Shown: one piece after another, positions 10,832 through 25,718 of the stretch
Layout: every line of letters begins with the position of its first letter
Position numbering within the stretch: the first letter of the stretch is position 1
Assembly: GCA_027604505.1 (NCBI GenBank)
Contig: JADIIX010000103.1
Coordinates: 1 to 64,000 of the forward strand
DNA: 64,000 nucleotides
Direction: 5' to 3'
Origin: Gonapodya sp. JEL0774
Taxonomy: Eukaryota; Monoblepharomycota; Monoblepharidomycetes; Monoblepharidales; Gonapodyaceae
The notes under the pieces: model-generated
Databases searched by the model: none
The model's input: the letters and a program-made list of their open reading frames with translations, nothing else
What the model was told of the DNA's origin: nothing
Position numbers and translations under genes: made by a program

Positions 10832-12886
10832 TCACTCTTCCATTTTCTCCAGTTGTACATAGACAGGGGAGCAAGGGCATGGTATCTTGTACACGTCAAT
10901 GTCAAAGTCAAGCGCGTCGTCAGTGAGGTGGTCGGCGGTGCGACAAACTGTGTTTACTTGCAGGCCGCTTTTCTTTGACAGTCCGTCCCCGCTGGCGTCA
11001 ACATTGATTGTGCCTTCCACGTCCTTCCCCCTCCGATGGACAACTCTATTTTTTTATTGGACCCGCTCGGATGCCGTGACGCTAACTTCTGCAACGCAAC
11101 ACCACCCGAACTTTCAATTCTTTCGACGGCGTCAGCATGACTGCCCTGGGGCATTTTCCATCGAAGGTGATGTCCGTTTCGTCTCTTTGGAAGAGCGGAG
11201 TGTCTGACGTGTCCGTAGCAAAGGAAGGTAACACCAAACCCCCAACAGAACTTCGATTCCGATTGGAACAGAGCACGCGTTATCTATTCCGGTGGACCCT
11301 GTTTCATTTCTCCGATGTGCGGGAGGCATCACTCAGAGGTTGGATTGGGGGATGCGTGGATCGGGGCCTGACGTGGTCAGAGAATGGTGTGGGCCGCCTC
11401 TGCCAGCGTGGACGTCCACCTCCACTGTACCCACCAACCACATCAGCAGCAGGCACGGTGCCGGTGCATCCGGTGCATCCGCTCCCTGTTTTGTTCCCGG
11501 GCTTTGCATGACGCAGCAAATGATTGAGAGACAAATTTCACTTTGCTGTGGCGAATGAATGGGAAGGAGGGGCTGTTTCCCTGACTGGGAAGGTGCCGAA
11601 GTTCCGAAGCATGTCTTCTCACCCCCAATGTTTTCTTCCTATATCTCAAAGAGAGCAGATGAAATAAGTGCACGGTGCATGGTGCGAGAAGTGGAAAGTC
11701 CGAGCGAATTCGAGACGCTGAAGTGCGTTCTCCGCGTTGTTGACCACCAACGTCCCCGGATCGAGCGGGAAGGGAGCCGGAGCCGTAACCAGGGCAAGAA
11801 TGTTGATGTTGGTGTTGCGGTGTTGTCACGGCATACTCATAGTACATATCAATACTTTGCAACGTACTGGTTTCAGGCATCTCAGGCATCGAACCTTGAC
11901 ACCCCATGTAACTAATTACGGCGACCCATGTGACATGTGCCTCAGCATGTGATTCAAGAATTCTTACATTGGATTGTGGAGGCGGTGGAGGCGGTGGTGG
12001 AAGATGGCACCAAGTCAATGCGGAGTCAGTTACTTACAGTATCCGATTGTGATCTCTCAGGTACCTTCACAAAACTAGTTATGTTCATTGCCTCGGAATG
12101 TTTGAAGATCGAGATTCAATGACGTAGCCCCGCTGATTCTGTACTTCACATCTGTAATCGAGGAACAGAAAGCACTGGGGGTACTATTTGCATATAGTGC
12201 GGGAGATTGGATAGCATGACGACAATTCATGGTACATAAAGGAATTGATGAGATGAGCTCTAATGTACGACGGCTCCAGTACCAGGGTTGTTGAGATGAA
12301 GGTGGATGGATAGATTTCCGCCATCCATGGCATTTTATGTGCAGATCATCACAAGGGTGCCGGATACGCATGGTACGAATGGGTTTCATGGCCGATGTCG
12401 TTGTCCTTCTCCTCTTTCTGCAAGTACTCTATCCCCAACGGATAAACACAGAACAAGACTCGAATCGAAAAAAAAAATTCAGATTCTAGTAGTACGCGGA
12501 AATATGAGACAAGATAAGAGAGGGGTGTGTGACTGTCGTGTGTCCACAGTTTGGAAGGGAGGGCCAGCAGCAGATCTATCGGAACAAATTCGAGTAAGAG
12601 GCAAATAAAAAGGAGCGCAGGAGCGAACACGACTCACGAATCTAAAGTAATATCTGATTAGGGAGAAAAGAGCCAGGTACGTGCTCGTGTGGGCGAGAAG
12701 GTGAAGGAGGAGGAGGCAGACCACTTCGAACAAGGAGAGGAACAGGCAGTGGAGAGAAGGGAGTGAGGAAGAACTGAGGAAGGCTGGGAACGCCCCTTTG
12801 CTTTGGTGGAGTGGTTGTTTTGGGCGGAACAAGCGTCGACTAACTTGCCGACGATACATAGACCCAAAAGCATTTGCACCAAGACC
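10832..12886 (-). CDS. Weak multi-exon minus-strand gene, possible secreted protein
   Basis: Several minus-strand stretches look protein-like but lie in different frames, as expected for exons. These are a hydrophobic signal-peptide-like start at 12886 (MVLVQMLLGLCIVGK then an Ala-Cys-Ser-Ala site), a segment near 12080-12160 (YRISGATSLNLDL), one near 11700-11880 (IDMYYEYAV, then LDPGTLVVNNAENALQRLE in a second frame), and one at 10832-11010 (LDFDIDVYKIPCPC, ending TGA). I could not join them with confidence and recognise no family. The start would be only 42 bp from the start proposed for the divergent Sch9 gene, so one of the two N-termini is probably wrong. The region also contains CCACC-type simple repeats near 11970-12000. 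Confidence 0.25.
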
Positions 12887-12927
12887 ATAAACACCAGCAA
12901 GCAACCCACACCAGCAAATAGCTGTGC

Positions 12928-16742
<3,815 letters not shown>

Positions 16743-17201
16743 TAGCTCATGGAGGAAAGAACTGCGGTGGAGTTTTGGTGGAGTGACACGGATGAGCAGA
16801 AATACTTATGGGCTTGATTTTGGCCACTGGAATTGCTGTTGTGTTTTGAGGCGTTGGAAGTCCCACCGAATGGCGCAGGTTTTTTCTGTCATGGAACTTT
16901 CGGCAAATGATGGGACAGGTGAAATGAAGTGTGAGATTATACGGACAACAGTACTTCGCGTGTTAGATCTCTCTTTCCTTTGCTTTTGTAACGGGGCCCA
17001 TGTTCCTCAGCATTTCGCGTACGTTGTTTGTCTGTCTGTCTGCTGAAGACTTTCAGAGTTATTTCATCCTGGTTTCGTTGTTTGACAAATATAGCATGGT
17101 TGTATTTGAGAATGATTACCTCCAATTAATTGAAGGCATTTGCGAACAAACACTCCATCATCAATCACTGCCTCTACTACCGAAACCTTGTTCCCCATTG
17201 A
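16743..17201. other. Convergent intergenic region
   Basis: About 460 bp between the Sch9 stop and the stop of the minus-strand gene ending at 17202. No convincing ORF; would contain both 3' UTRs. Confidence 0.4.
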
Positions 17202-20200
17202 TCATGTCCCTCCAACTCCAACAGACGTGGTTGTTGGGGTGGTCGGTCGTATCCGGGGAAGAGCTGGCAGAGAACCCGGTCTAGGTGCTGGAACTGAAAT
17301 TCGGGTATCTGATAAAACCTGTGTCGGGAGTGTATGGAGTGAGACAAACTTGGCCTTCAGTCGTACGTGTGAACCGTCTCCGTTCATCATGCGGGGTATC
17401 CTCAAGGTGGAAGCCGAAGGTAGGGGTGGTCGGGGAATAAATTGGTCCGCACAAGAGGCACGGAGCAGGTCGCAGTGGTTGCGAAGACGGTGACTCAGTC
17501 TTGAGGGAAGGGAGTGAGGGACACTATCGCCAGAGGAAGCGATGTTGAAGGTATTTGAAGATGAAAGCACTGACTCGAGAGCCGCAACGTAAGACAGGAG
17601 GTCTGAAAATTGATATCTGGAACTTTGTGTGATCAAAAAAAAACAATCCAGGAATGACACCCACCTTGCTTGACCCATTCGCACACGTCAAAAAGCTCCC
17701 GCTCAACCTCCTCTAAGGTTGCAACAGCTGGCTCACTTGCTGTCCTTTTTGGACTCCACGCTTTCTCCAGACGCGCTGGCTCGTGACTGTTGTGAGGATA
17801 TGCCCTCCCCAAACGCTCGCGGCCGGTTTCAACAAAACGCTCCAGGGAAGACGCAAAACCTTCGATCAGGCTCACGAGTACTTGTGACGTGTCAGAAGTT
17901 GTTGTCAATGGTCGCAGAGAGATTGTCGCCTCTTCAAAATGCTTCATTTTCCGTATTAAACTTGGTACGAGCGACCACACCGAGGGTGTGGCACACCAAG
18001 TCTCTCTTTCACCGTCCCCTCTTGCTGCACTGACCCGCCGCCCAAGCCATAACGCCAGCCATGCGTTTCCGGCTTCCACGGCCCCCTTGATGGCAGTGGC
18101 CATGTAGGACGCAACTTGCACATTGGCAGATTGGGTCTTAATGCGTGCAATTACCGGAGCTAGTTTCAGCACCGTGATCGCCAGTTCGGGAGCACCATCG
18201 ACGGAGGTAGAGTTTGCGTTAGCGTTTTCAAAAACGCATGTAGTTTCATTTGCCAACATAATTAAGTCCATTGGATCAAGTCTGGTGTCGTCACGGTCCT
18301 TGCTGGTGGTAGTGAGAACGGAACTCCACTGTAGTTTCAGCGAGGCACACACAGCTTGAAATGCAGCGGGATGAGCCAAAAGCTTGCGCACTAGGGATCG
18401 TGCTGCAGCCAATGGGATCGAATGAAGAGTCGGATTTGATGAGGGCAGCGCCGCCGTAGACAGTTTCTTCAACAACAATAGTTTTCAAAAGTTGTCCAGG
18501 TGGCGATAGTATATAAGTCCGGTACTTGAAGTCATTGCACTCACGATTTTCCCGCGAATCGCAACAGTTTCGAGCTCAGCGACAAATGCGATCCATTGCT
18601 TGGATAGCACTGCCATTCCCTCAGGCTCCGCATCCTCAACACTTGCCTCGATGTCCAAACTGTTTGACGCGTTGATTCTCGAGTCACGAAATGGCGCGGA
18701 GGACTTTGTGGAGTGTTTGGCCAGGCAAGGATGACGTGGAGATAACGGACGAATTAACGTAGGAGGTCCGTGAGCCACCAGGGCTGCAGAGGAAGATCGG
18801 GATTCGCAGACCCTCCTGGGTGAGGGAAGCCTGCTTTGCGAACATGCATTGGTGTGGGTCAAATCGGCATACCCCACAAGAGTACTGACAGTTCACTGAT
18901 TGTTTCAACAACACGGCTCCACTTCACCACCGTGGCCGACGACTCCTTCCACAAGCGAAAACGACGTTCCTTTGCTATATGATTCCCCGGAACACTCTGC
19001 AGTGCGACAAGAAATTTCATTAAGAGTTGATCGATTGGTAAAAGCAAAGATTCATGTTGTGAGGGAGTGACAGAGTTTTGGTGGTCCGGTCGAAGAAGAG
19101 CGGCAGATAGAAAGACGGCAGGGGCGATCGTCAAAGAATGAGGGCTTACGGGGGGTGTTTGAAGGGGGGCCCGGGGAGAGGNNNNNNNNNNCCCGCGCCC
19201 CGGCGCTTCGGCGCGGCCCCCGGCCCCGGCCCCGCGGGCGAGCCCGGCCCCCCGCGCCCGGGGCCCCCCCCCGGGGCCGCTCCGCCCCTAAATTAAAGGG
19301 TGGAGGCGACGGGTCGGGTGTTGGGGGGGATTTCACGCACGGGGGGTTCGTTGGTGTTGTTCAGAATTCTTAAATTGATTTCCAGGAGATTCGCTAACGT
19401 TTCAGTGATCACAGCATATCACCCACCATCCCACTGAGAATACGTTTGCAGCATTTGTGAATGCTGTGTGTGGGTCTACCCAGTGTGAAACCGAAGAGTG
19501 AAACACAGTGTCTTCGAGTCGCATCTCAGGTGGAGAGAAAATCCAGGTTATCACCAGGCGAGAGAGCAGAGCGAGGGAGGCGCCAAGAAGTATTGGGAGG
19601 GACCTGGCGCGGTTGAAGAGCGTTATCATTCACTCAGGCAAGCCAGGCACTCAGAGATACAAGACTCATATCGCTTCCAAAGTGCAATAGAAAGATTGGG
19701 AAGTCAGTGCACTCCGTTATAGCACTCTTTCATTCCGATGGTAGGAGACGGTCTTGAAGAATACCCACCCGCCTTCGAATTTATACTTCGCAACTCTATC
19801 TCGCTGTTCAAGATCACTCTCTAAAGCAGAAATCATGCCTGCCAAGAAGTCGAAGCAAGCGCACCATCTTGCAAGCCACGAAGAAACATCCGGTCGTCCC
19901 TGCAGCCTGTGTGTATTTTTCGACTCGTTTGTATCACTTCTGATGTCCTTCTCATCCACAAAAGCATACGATACTGCAGTGCAACCCTCGAATATTACGT
20001 CCACAACGATTCCTACGGGGTCAGAATGGTGGTGTACCAACAAGCTTGCGATAGACGTGGTGTCATGCTTCGGTACCCTTTGGAGTAACTGAGGGGGGAC
20101 TTTCGAATATAGCGGAGACCTTCGGAGGGTCAGCAGGTGGGAGGAGGGTGAGATGGTTGCTGTATCCGGTTCAGACTGTCGGGGATGGACGAGATTCGCC

Positions 20201-20543
20201 AGGGCGACTAAGAGAAGTACAGACACATCTGGCTCGTCCAGATCCCTTGCTACGGCATCGCAAACGGTGGCGATCGGGTCCCTTCCATCAGAAGGCGCGA
20301 TTTCCGGCTGCGGGAACCGCCGAACTCTGTGTGGGTGGTAACCCGGGATCAGCAGCGCCGACCACCTCAGATTACAAGGTGATATCTGAATGATAAGTAG
20401 AGACCAAGTACTTGCCTGGCTTCGATACACGCAGCGGCATTCGTCCGTGTCCGCAATGTTGACTGGCTGTCTGATAACACCTCCAATGCTTCGAACCACC
20501 CATCTCCCCCACCTTCTCGCTCGCGCTCTTGGTGTTCATTCAT
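17202..20543 (-). CDS. Large helical (HEAT/ARM-like) protein, unidentified
   Basis: Start chosen at 20543: exon 20543-20412 encodes an acidic N-terminus and an Ala-rich helix, then splices in phase (GTACTT...CAG) to an exon beginning at 20385 that stays open to about 19765. Further exons include about 19134-18900, 18840-18530, 18475-17650 and 17620-17202. Segments such as ALEVLSDSQSTLRTRTNA, DVSVLLLVALANLVHP, MKFLVALQSVPG and ELAITVLKLAPVIARI look like antiparallel helical repeats. The C-terminal 120 residues are Pro/Ser-rich. There is only a weak, unverified resemblance to the Integrator subunit 7 tail. The gene is crossed by a 10-base N gap and a GC-rich patch (19182-19290), so the middle of the model is unreliable. 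Confidence 0.5.
19182..19191. other. Assembly gap (10 N)
   Basis: Ten N bases directly abutting an extremely GC-rich tract. Gap length is probably nominal. Confidence 0.98.
19192..19290. other. Very GC-rich low-complexity patch next to the gap
   Basis: Almost entirely C and G, with stacked CCCCGG/CCCGCG motifs and a run of C. The surrounding 60 kb is near-balanced in composition and contains nothing comparable. It ends abruptly at CTAAATTAAAGG. It translates to Arg/Pro/Gly repeats without sense. Likely a misassembled or foreign fragment, or a hard-to-sequence hairpin. Confidence 0.8.
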
Positions 20544-21082
20544 TTCAGCGCAGCATTCGGACTGTCCTTTCCTGGAGCTCGAAAAGTGGGGTCAAATTAG
20601 GTAACAAAACACCCACCCCAATACATGACACAAGCGTGACCATCATCATGTATTGTATGAGGGCGTATCACTCTTGCTGGAATAATCTTGCCAGCAGTCT
20701 CTTACATACAGAAAAAAAAATCATGTCTATATCTTATAGGTGGAATAATAAGCTACTGTACTGGGCTCGTGTCCTGATTCTCATCATTTGAACTGTCACT
20801 CGTAACCTCTAAAGCAGTGGTAATACCATCCTCCCTGACAACTTCGCCTGCAAATGAAACTCTGTGTTGACTGCTGACTTGTTGGACCCATGCTCATGGG
20901 TATCTGATGACATGAAATGTAAGTGGAATACATTGGAACCTGATCGAATACGAAGGGCGGAATGCATAAATGCAGGCAGTCAACGCAACCACTAATCCGT
21001 TATCAGTTTTCCCCATATATCAGTACCACCCTCAATTTCACCATTAATCATCATCACTTGAGCATCTTGGACTCTACCTGCA
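20544..21082. other. Intergenic between divergent genes, no gene seen
   Basis: About 540 bp between the start of the minus-strand helical protein and the BI-1 start. It is AT-richer, with poly-A-like runs near 20710, and no protein-like ORF on either strand. It should hold both promoters. Confidence 0.45.
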
Positions 21083-22022
21083 ATGGCCTTCAATTCCAGC
21101 GGGGACTTGTTGGCAAAGCTCTCTCGAACAACAGCTCTGTCGAAACCAATTCAGAATCACCTCACCTCTGTGTACTCCTTCCTCTCTGTACTATTCCTCT
21201 CTGCGACGGCTGGGTGCTATGTCCATCTCTCTGGGATCTTCTCTGGAGGAATTCTCTCTGTACTTGTCGGCTCGGGTCTGGGGATCGCACTCGCGTTCAC
21301 TCCGCCAAGTTTGAAGAATGAGAGGACCAGAAAATGGCTTGCTACAGGAGCAGCTTTTTGCCAGGGCCTTTCGAGTGCGTTTCTTGCGATCCCTCTTATA
21401 GTAAAATCTCAAATTCTTGAATCGTAGCTTGCTTGTTCCAATAATTAGTTGGTCCGCTCCTGTCCCAATTCGCTCTTTCGGGCCACCTAGACCTTGTGTT
21501 TCAGGCCCTTTCTGCATCAGCCGTGGTATTTGCCTCTTTCTCAGCTGCATCTGTCATGGCGTCTCAGAGGGCGGTCATTTATGTGCTCGCGTTTGTTGGA
21601 TCGTTAGCCAGCACCGCTTGGTGGTTGGGACTTTGGAACGTATTTTTGGGATCAAGATCTACATACTCAATCGAACTTTACCTTGGAATGGTGTTGATGG
21701 CGGGATATATTATCGGTGGGTGCATTTGAGAGGGAATTTCAACGTGCTCAACCTCATCCCAGCCGTGTCTGCAGTGGACACGCAGATGATCTTGGCACGC
21801 GCTGAATTGGGCGCTCGGGATGTTCCTGGTGACGCCTTCACTCTGTTTGTAGATGCTGTGCAGCGTGAGTAAACTCGGATTTGCACTGAACGGCACGGAT
21901 TGTTCATCACAATTAACCATTTTTTGTTCGAAGTATTTGTTCGAGTTTTAATAGTCCTCGCCAAAAACAAAGAGGATAAGGAAGAGAGGGATAGGAAGAC
22001 GCGAGATAAGCGAAGGCGGTGA
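21083..22022 (+). CDS. Bax inhibitor-1 family protein (TMBIM/BI-1)
   Basis: Four exons, 21083-21400, 21505-21715, 21775-21864 and 21934-22022, total 708 nt (235 aa). Multi-pass ER membrane protein that modulates ER calcium and stress-induced death. Family signatures: HLTSVYSFLSVLFLSATAG (first helices), LAFTPPS after helix 2-3, VFASFSAASVMA, WNVFLGS, LYLGMVLMAGYI, then across an intron VDTQMILARAELG and DAFTLFVDAVQLFVRVLIVLA, ending in a Lys/Arg/Asp-rich tail (KNKEDKEERDRK) typical of BI-1. The VDTQ motif is created only by the third splice, which supports the model. The first junction is the least certain: relative to animal BI-1 it drops about eight residues. Confidence 0.92.
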
Positions 22023-22601
22023 ATTGAACTGTTGAATTGAACTCTGTTCAAACTCCCGAACACGGTTGAAAAGTCGATTGTGTAATTATGATTTCAGTTC
22101 TCTGTAAAATTCCTAAGCGTTGATTCCATCAAATTACATCAAACGAGACAGAAACCACATTTCTCTGTGTCTGTTACTATCTTGTACATATCTGGGATGG
22201 TCCTCCTGTTTCCAACCTGAGGGTGCAACTGCGGGGAGTTGTGCCGGGACTTTTGTAAGGGTTTTGAGAGAATCCAGAAAGTCGAGAGTCGTGTATCTAC
22301 AGTTACCGCGGGTTTGCGAATACTTTTTGATCAGGCAGCGGGCCACAAATGTACACGCACTATATCTCAAAATGTCTTTGTTCACCACTTGCTCTGGGAC
22401 TTACGCACTCAGAATGTATCACCGTCGCAACGAACGATACCCGAATGGACAGCACGTGTCTATGGCGTCCAATTGTTCACAAAATACTCCGCCCTTGTCC
22501 TCTTCTGTTGAATCATCCCTTGCTTTGGAAATTGCAATAATTCTCTATAAGCCTCAGCTTTACTCACCTCCTGTGATCGATTATGGATATTCCACTCATT
22601 G
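22023..22601. other. Convergent intergenic region
   Basis: About 580 bp between the BI-1 stop and the SWEET stop. Apparent ORFs here have shadow composition; no gene is assigned. Confidence 0.4.
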
Positions 22602-23693
22602 CTATCGCCGCCCAAACACTCCAAACATTGCCAGGCCAGCCCCCCCCAACACAGTCCCGATCGCGTTGGGAGTAATTACAACTCTGTCAGCTTTGGAGAT
22701 ACCGTATAGCGTCCAGAGGAGCTGAGGGAGAGGAAGTATAGAGGAGATCGAGCAATGATAAATTGTCATGAGCGGTGTGAACCTCCTCCTTGAATAACAA
22801 GGAAATGATTCACCGGTACGAGAGTGGATGCAAGAGAGAGTGGTAGAGACATGTGGGAGGTAGATCTGTTTCGGATGGCATCTTCGTTCATTGTTTTATT
22901 GGGAGGGAAACCAGGCGATTAGTGTGTTGATGGCAGTGTGCGGGTATGACCCGAGACGAACTAGTGGCAGCAATAGAATCAACATCAGAGGATTCTTGGT
23001 CCTGCAGGAGTTACTTTGATGACACTTGAACTTTGCAATTTGGTGCCGTCGACTTCCTTCTCATTTTTCAGCAGGCTCCCGTGATGATGAAGCTCACCTG
23101 CCAAGCCCGCCAGAGGACTTGCAAACATTGCTATACTTCCAGTAGCGGCAAAGACGCCAAGAGCGTCTTCATCCCAAATTTTTACATAGTAGAGTGCGAA
23201 AATGAGGCCCATGAAAGCTAGTGCGAGGTGTTTCTCGACTATCCCACGAGGCTCTATAGGAGACACGGTCCAGAATGCATGAACCGCAAATAGAGAGAAG
23301 AGAGCACCAACGAGGTTCACAAGGCAGATAGAGGGGTCGGGAGTGGCGAGGCCATATTTGATCCACAGCGAGCAGCTGTGTCAGACAAAGAGAATGAAGA
23401 TGGTGAGAAGTACTATAGAGATTACGCCAAAGGGCACGCTCAAAGCGACCAGAGCTTGGTGGGAACAGTTATTCGACGTCGCTCAACGGATCCTAATTGC
23501 AGTAATTTCTGAGGGAATTATTACGAGCACTTTGACAAACAACGTACTTTAAAAACTGCGCGATGAATGGAATGTGGGACATGCCGCCGGTGGAGGATGA
23601 AGAATGGAAGTTTCGGGCGGACATCAAAGATGTTGTGAACAGTCCGATTGTTGTGACGACGGCCGCAAAGGGTAGAAAAAAATCCGCATCCAT
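22602..23693 (-). CDS. SWEET (MtN3/saliva) sugar transporter
   Basis: Four exons, 23693-23548, 23375-23098, 22881-22814 and 22721-22602, give 612 nt (203 aa), in phase throughout. A seven-helix facilitator that carries mono- or disaccharides along their gradient, built from two MtN3 repeats of three helices joined by a linker helix. Repeat 1 shows FAAVVTTIGLF, SHIPFIAQFL and, after splicing, LWIKYGLATPD and VNLVGALFS. Repeat 2 shows FAATGSIAMFASPLAGLA, RNRSTSHMSLPLSLAST, LLWTLYGISKAD and ITPNAIGTVLGG. The paired LW.xYG and PN/VN motifs at matching positions are diagnostic. It is shorter at the C-terminus than plant SWEETs, with only a two-Arg tail. Confidence 0.92.
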
Positions 23694-23860
23694 AGATCCG
23701 TAGGGGGAACTGAGTGATGGAAGCCTCAGAGATTGATTTCGACTGAGATGGAATCAGATGTTGAATGATTTCTCATGACGGTCTGACTCAGAAGACAAGT
23801 GGACTACATACATAGTTGCACACGAACACAGTAAACTAATCCATTCTTCTCTCTTTTGAG

Positions 23861-25490
23861 ATGTCTGGAGACACGGTTGTTAAGGTAACTGTTTCTCTCG
23901 CTTTTCCATTCCCGTTGTCTTCTGTAGCTCTTTCGAATCTGCTTTGCCGGTGTCACTCAATGCCCCCTTCCCTGTGGTATTCCATCCAGGTTGCCAACGT
24001 ATCGTCGTTGGTCAGCGAGTCGCTTCTTCGCAGTCTTTTCCAGTATCTTGGCGATGTTAAGAGCCTGTCGCTCTCACCAAGGTTGTTCATTCCAAAAGTC
24101 GGGCTGGATTAAGTGCTGTTTTCTAATCCACTTTCATCTCACCCCACTTTCAGCCCACTCTCATCCTCAATCCAAGAGGGTACCGTTGAATTCAACTCCT
24201 CCGCTTCTGCCACAGCTGCTCTCCACCTCACCGGCACCGAGTTTGGTGACCGAACTTTGATGGTCACCACAATCACATCTGAACCTCCCACTCTCCCAGC
24301 AGCAATCCGTGGCGTCAAATCTGTTGGCTCTTCTCTCCAGCCGGGTGGTTACCTTGGTGTTTCCCTGGTGGACCCCGCAAAGGCGGATGCGATAAGCCGC
24401 ACCGTCTATGTCGGGAACGTCGCAACTGCAGCAAGCGAGGAAGAACTTTTGGCCGTCTTTGAGAACTGTGGGGCAGTCACAGCATCGAAGGTGGCAGGAG
24501 ACCCCTCTAAAGACACCAGGTTCGCATTTGTGGAGTTCGGTGAGTTTCAGCAAAGGTGTTGGCATCCCTCCAAGCGAAAACATGACGAGCTATGTGAAAT
24601 TGCCGGATTTATGGATTCCGTACACTCTCGTGTTCATATTGAATGTGGTTGAGATGCCACAGGGTTGTCGAGCACGGCCGACCGCCTACGATAATTCGGA
24701 TCAGGGGATCTTGTTATCGTCGCTTTGCCGTCCCTCGCTTCACTTAGGATCTTGGTATCAGCGCTTCGCTTCGGCTTACTCTGTAACACACATTCATATG
24801 TCTCGTATGGCCCTCGCACCCTCAACCCTCCAACCCGCCGTCCCCGAACAACAGCGACTCGTGAAGGCACCGAAGCAGCTCTGCGGCTCAACGGCGTTAT
24901 TCTCCAGGAGCGATCTCTCAAGTAAGTCATTGAGCTCTCTTGATCTCTTCAGGATGGCAGTGGAATGCAAAACTCCCCTTGCTCAGAATATCCCAATCAA
25001 AAAACGCCATCTCTCGTCCCGTCCCACCCCGCTCCGCTCATTCACCTGGCCCTTCAAATGGAGCAACTTCAAGTGCGGTTGAGAGGGAGGCAGCGATTAA
25101 AGCAAGATTACGGGAGGCACAGGAAAGAATCGGGAGAAAGTACGGAGACGGTGGAGGTAACAGCCGATGCAAGAGGGCGGAAGACCGTTACTTTGTGGAC
25201 ATCGATGAAACTGAAGATGTCATTCAAATCGTGCAGACCGCTCTTCTCGCTCCCGGAGCCCCCCTCCTAGAACACGCCGGCGCAGTCGATCTCGATCACC
25301 CTCTAGAACTCGGTCCAGGTCCAGGTCTCCTAGCCCAGTGAAAGAGCGCGAGAGGGATCGTGTGGATAAGAGAGAACGGGACAGGGAACGGGACAGAGAC
25401 AGGGATAAGTCAAGGGATCGACGGGAGAGGAACGAAAAGGAAAGAGATGAGAGAGAGAAAGAGAGAGTGGGAAGAGACAGGAGAGATTGA
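23861..25490 (+). CDS. SREK1-like splicing regulator (two RRMs plus RS domain)
   Basis: Six exons, 23861-23884, 23990-24081, 24154-24539, 24855-24921, 24987-25156 and 25237-25490, give 993 nt (330 aa). A nuclear RNA-binding protein of the SRrp86/SREK1 type. RRM1: VANVSSLVSESLLRSLF...GTVEFNSS...RTLMVT. RRM2: RTVYVGNVATAASEEELL...TRFAFVEFA...LRLNGVILQERSLKISQSKNAI, matching the family's FVEFA and .I..S.NAI signatures across two splices. The last exon encodes an RS/RE/RD-repeat tail of about 80 residues, typical of SR-protein interaction domains. The intron at 24540-24854 is long (315 nt). The exon-intron chain is supported because each junction restores a conserved motif. Confidence 0.9.
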
Positions 25491-25718
25491 ACAGATGTTG
25501 AGGTGCGTGGATGTTCGATGACAGTTGTTTTTTCCCAGCCTTGTTACAGACAGCGGTTTCCTTGATTAAATTCCAGCGTTTTCTCCCCCTTCGCATCACA
25601 ACCATAATTATCATGCGACTCAACTCCACCGGATATTCGCGAGAGAGGTTATAGTAATTTCAGGCCACCCATTGTGGCACGGTTTATTACTACAAATGTA
25701 CCCTCTGTCAACTGAATC

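Noticed and set aside
19155-19373. Open frames through the GC patch encoding Arg/Pro/Gly repeats
   Set aside because: They cross an N gap and a low-complexity tract; any frame is open there by composition.
25237-25490. Second reading frame (Leu/Gly/Pro-rich, ending 25341) over the SREK1 RS exon
   Set aside because: The RS/RE/RD-repeat frame is the family-expected one and is reached by an in-phase splice.
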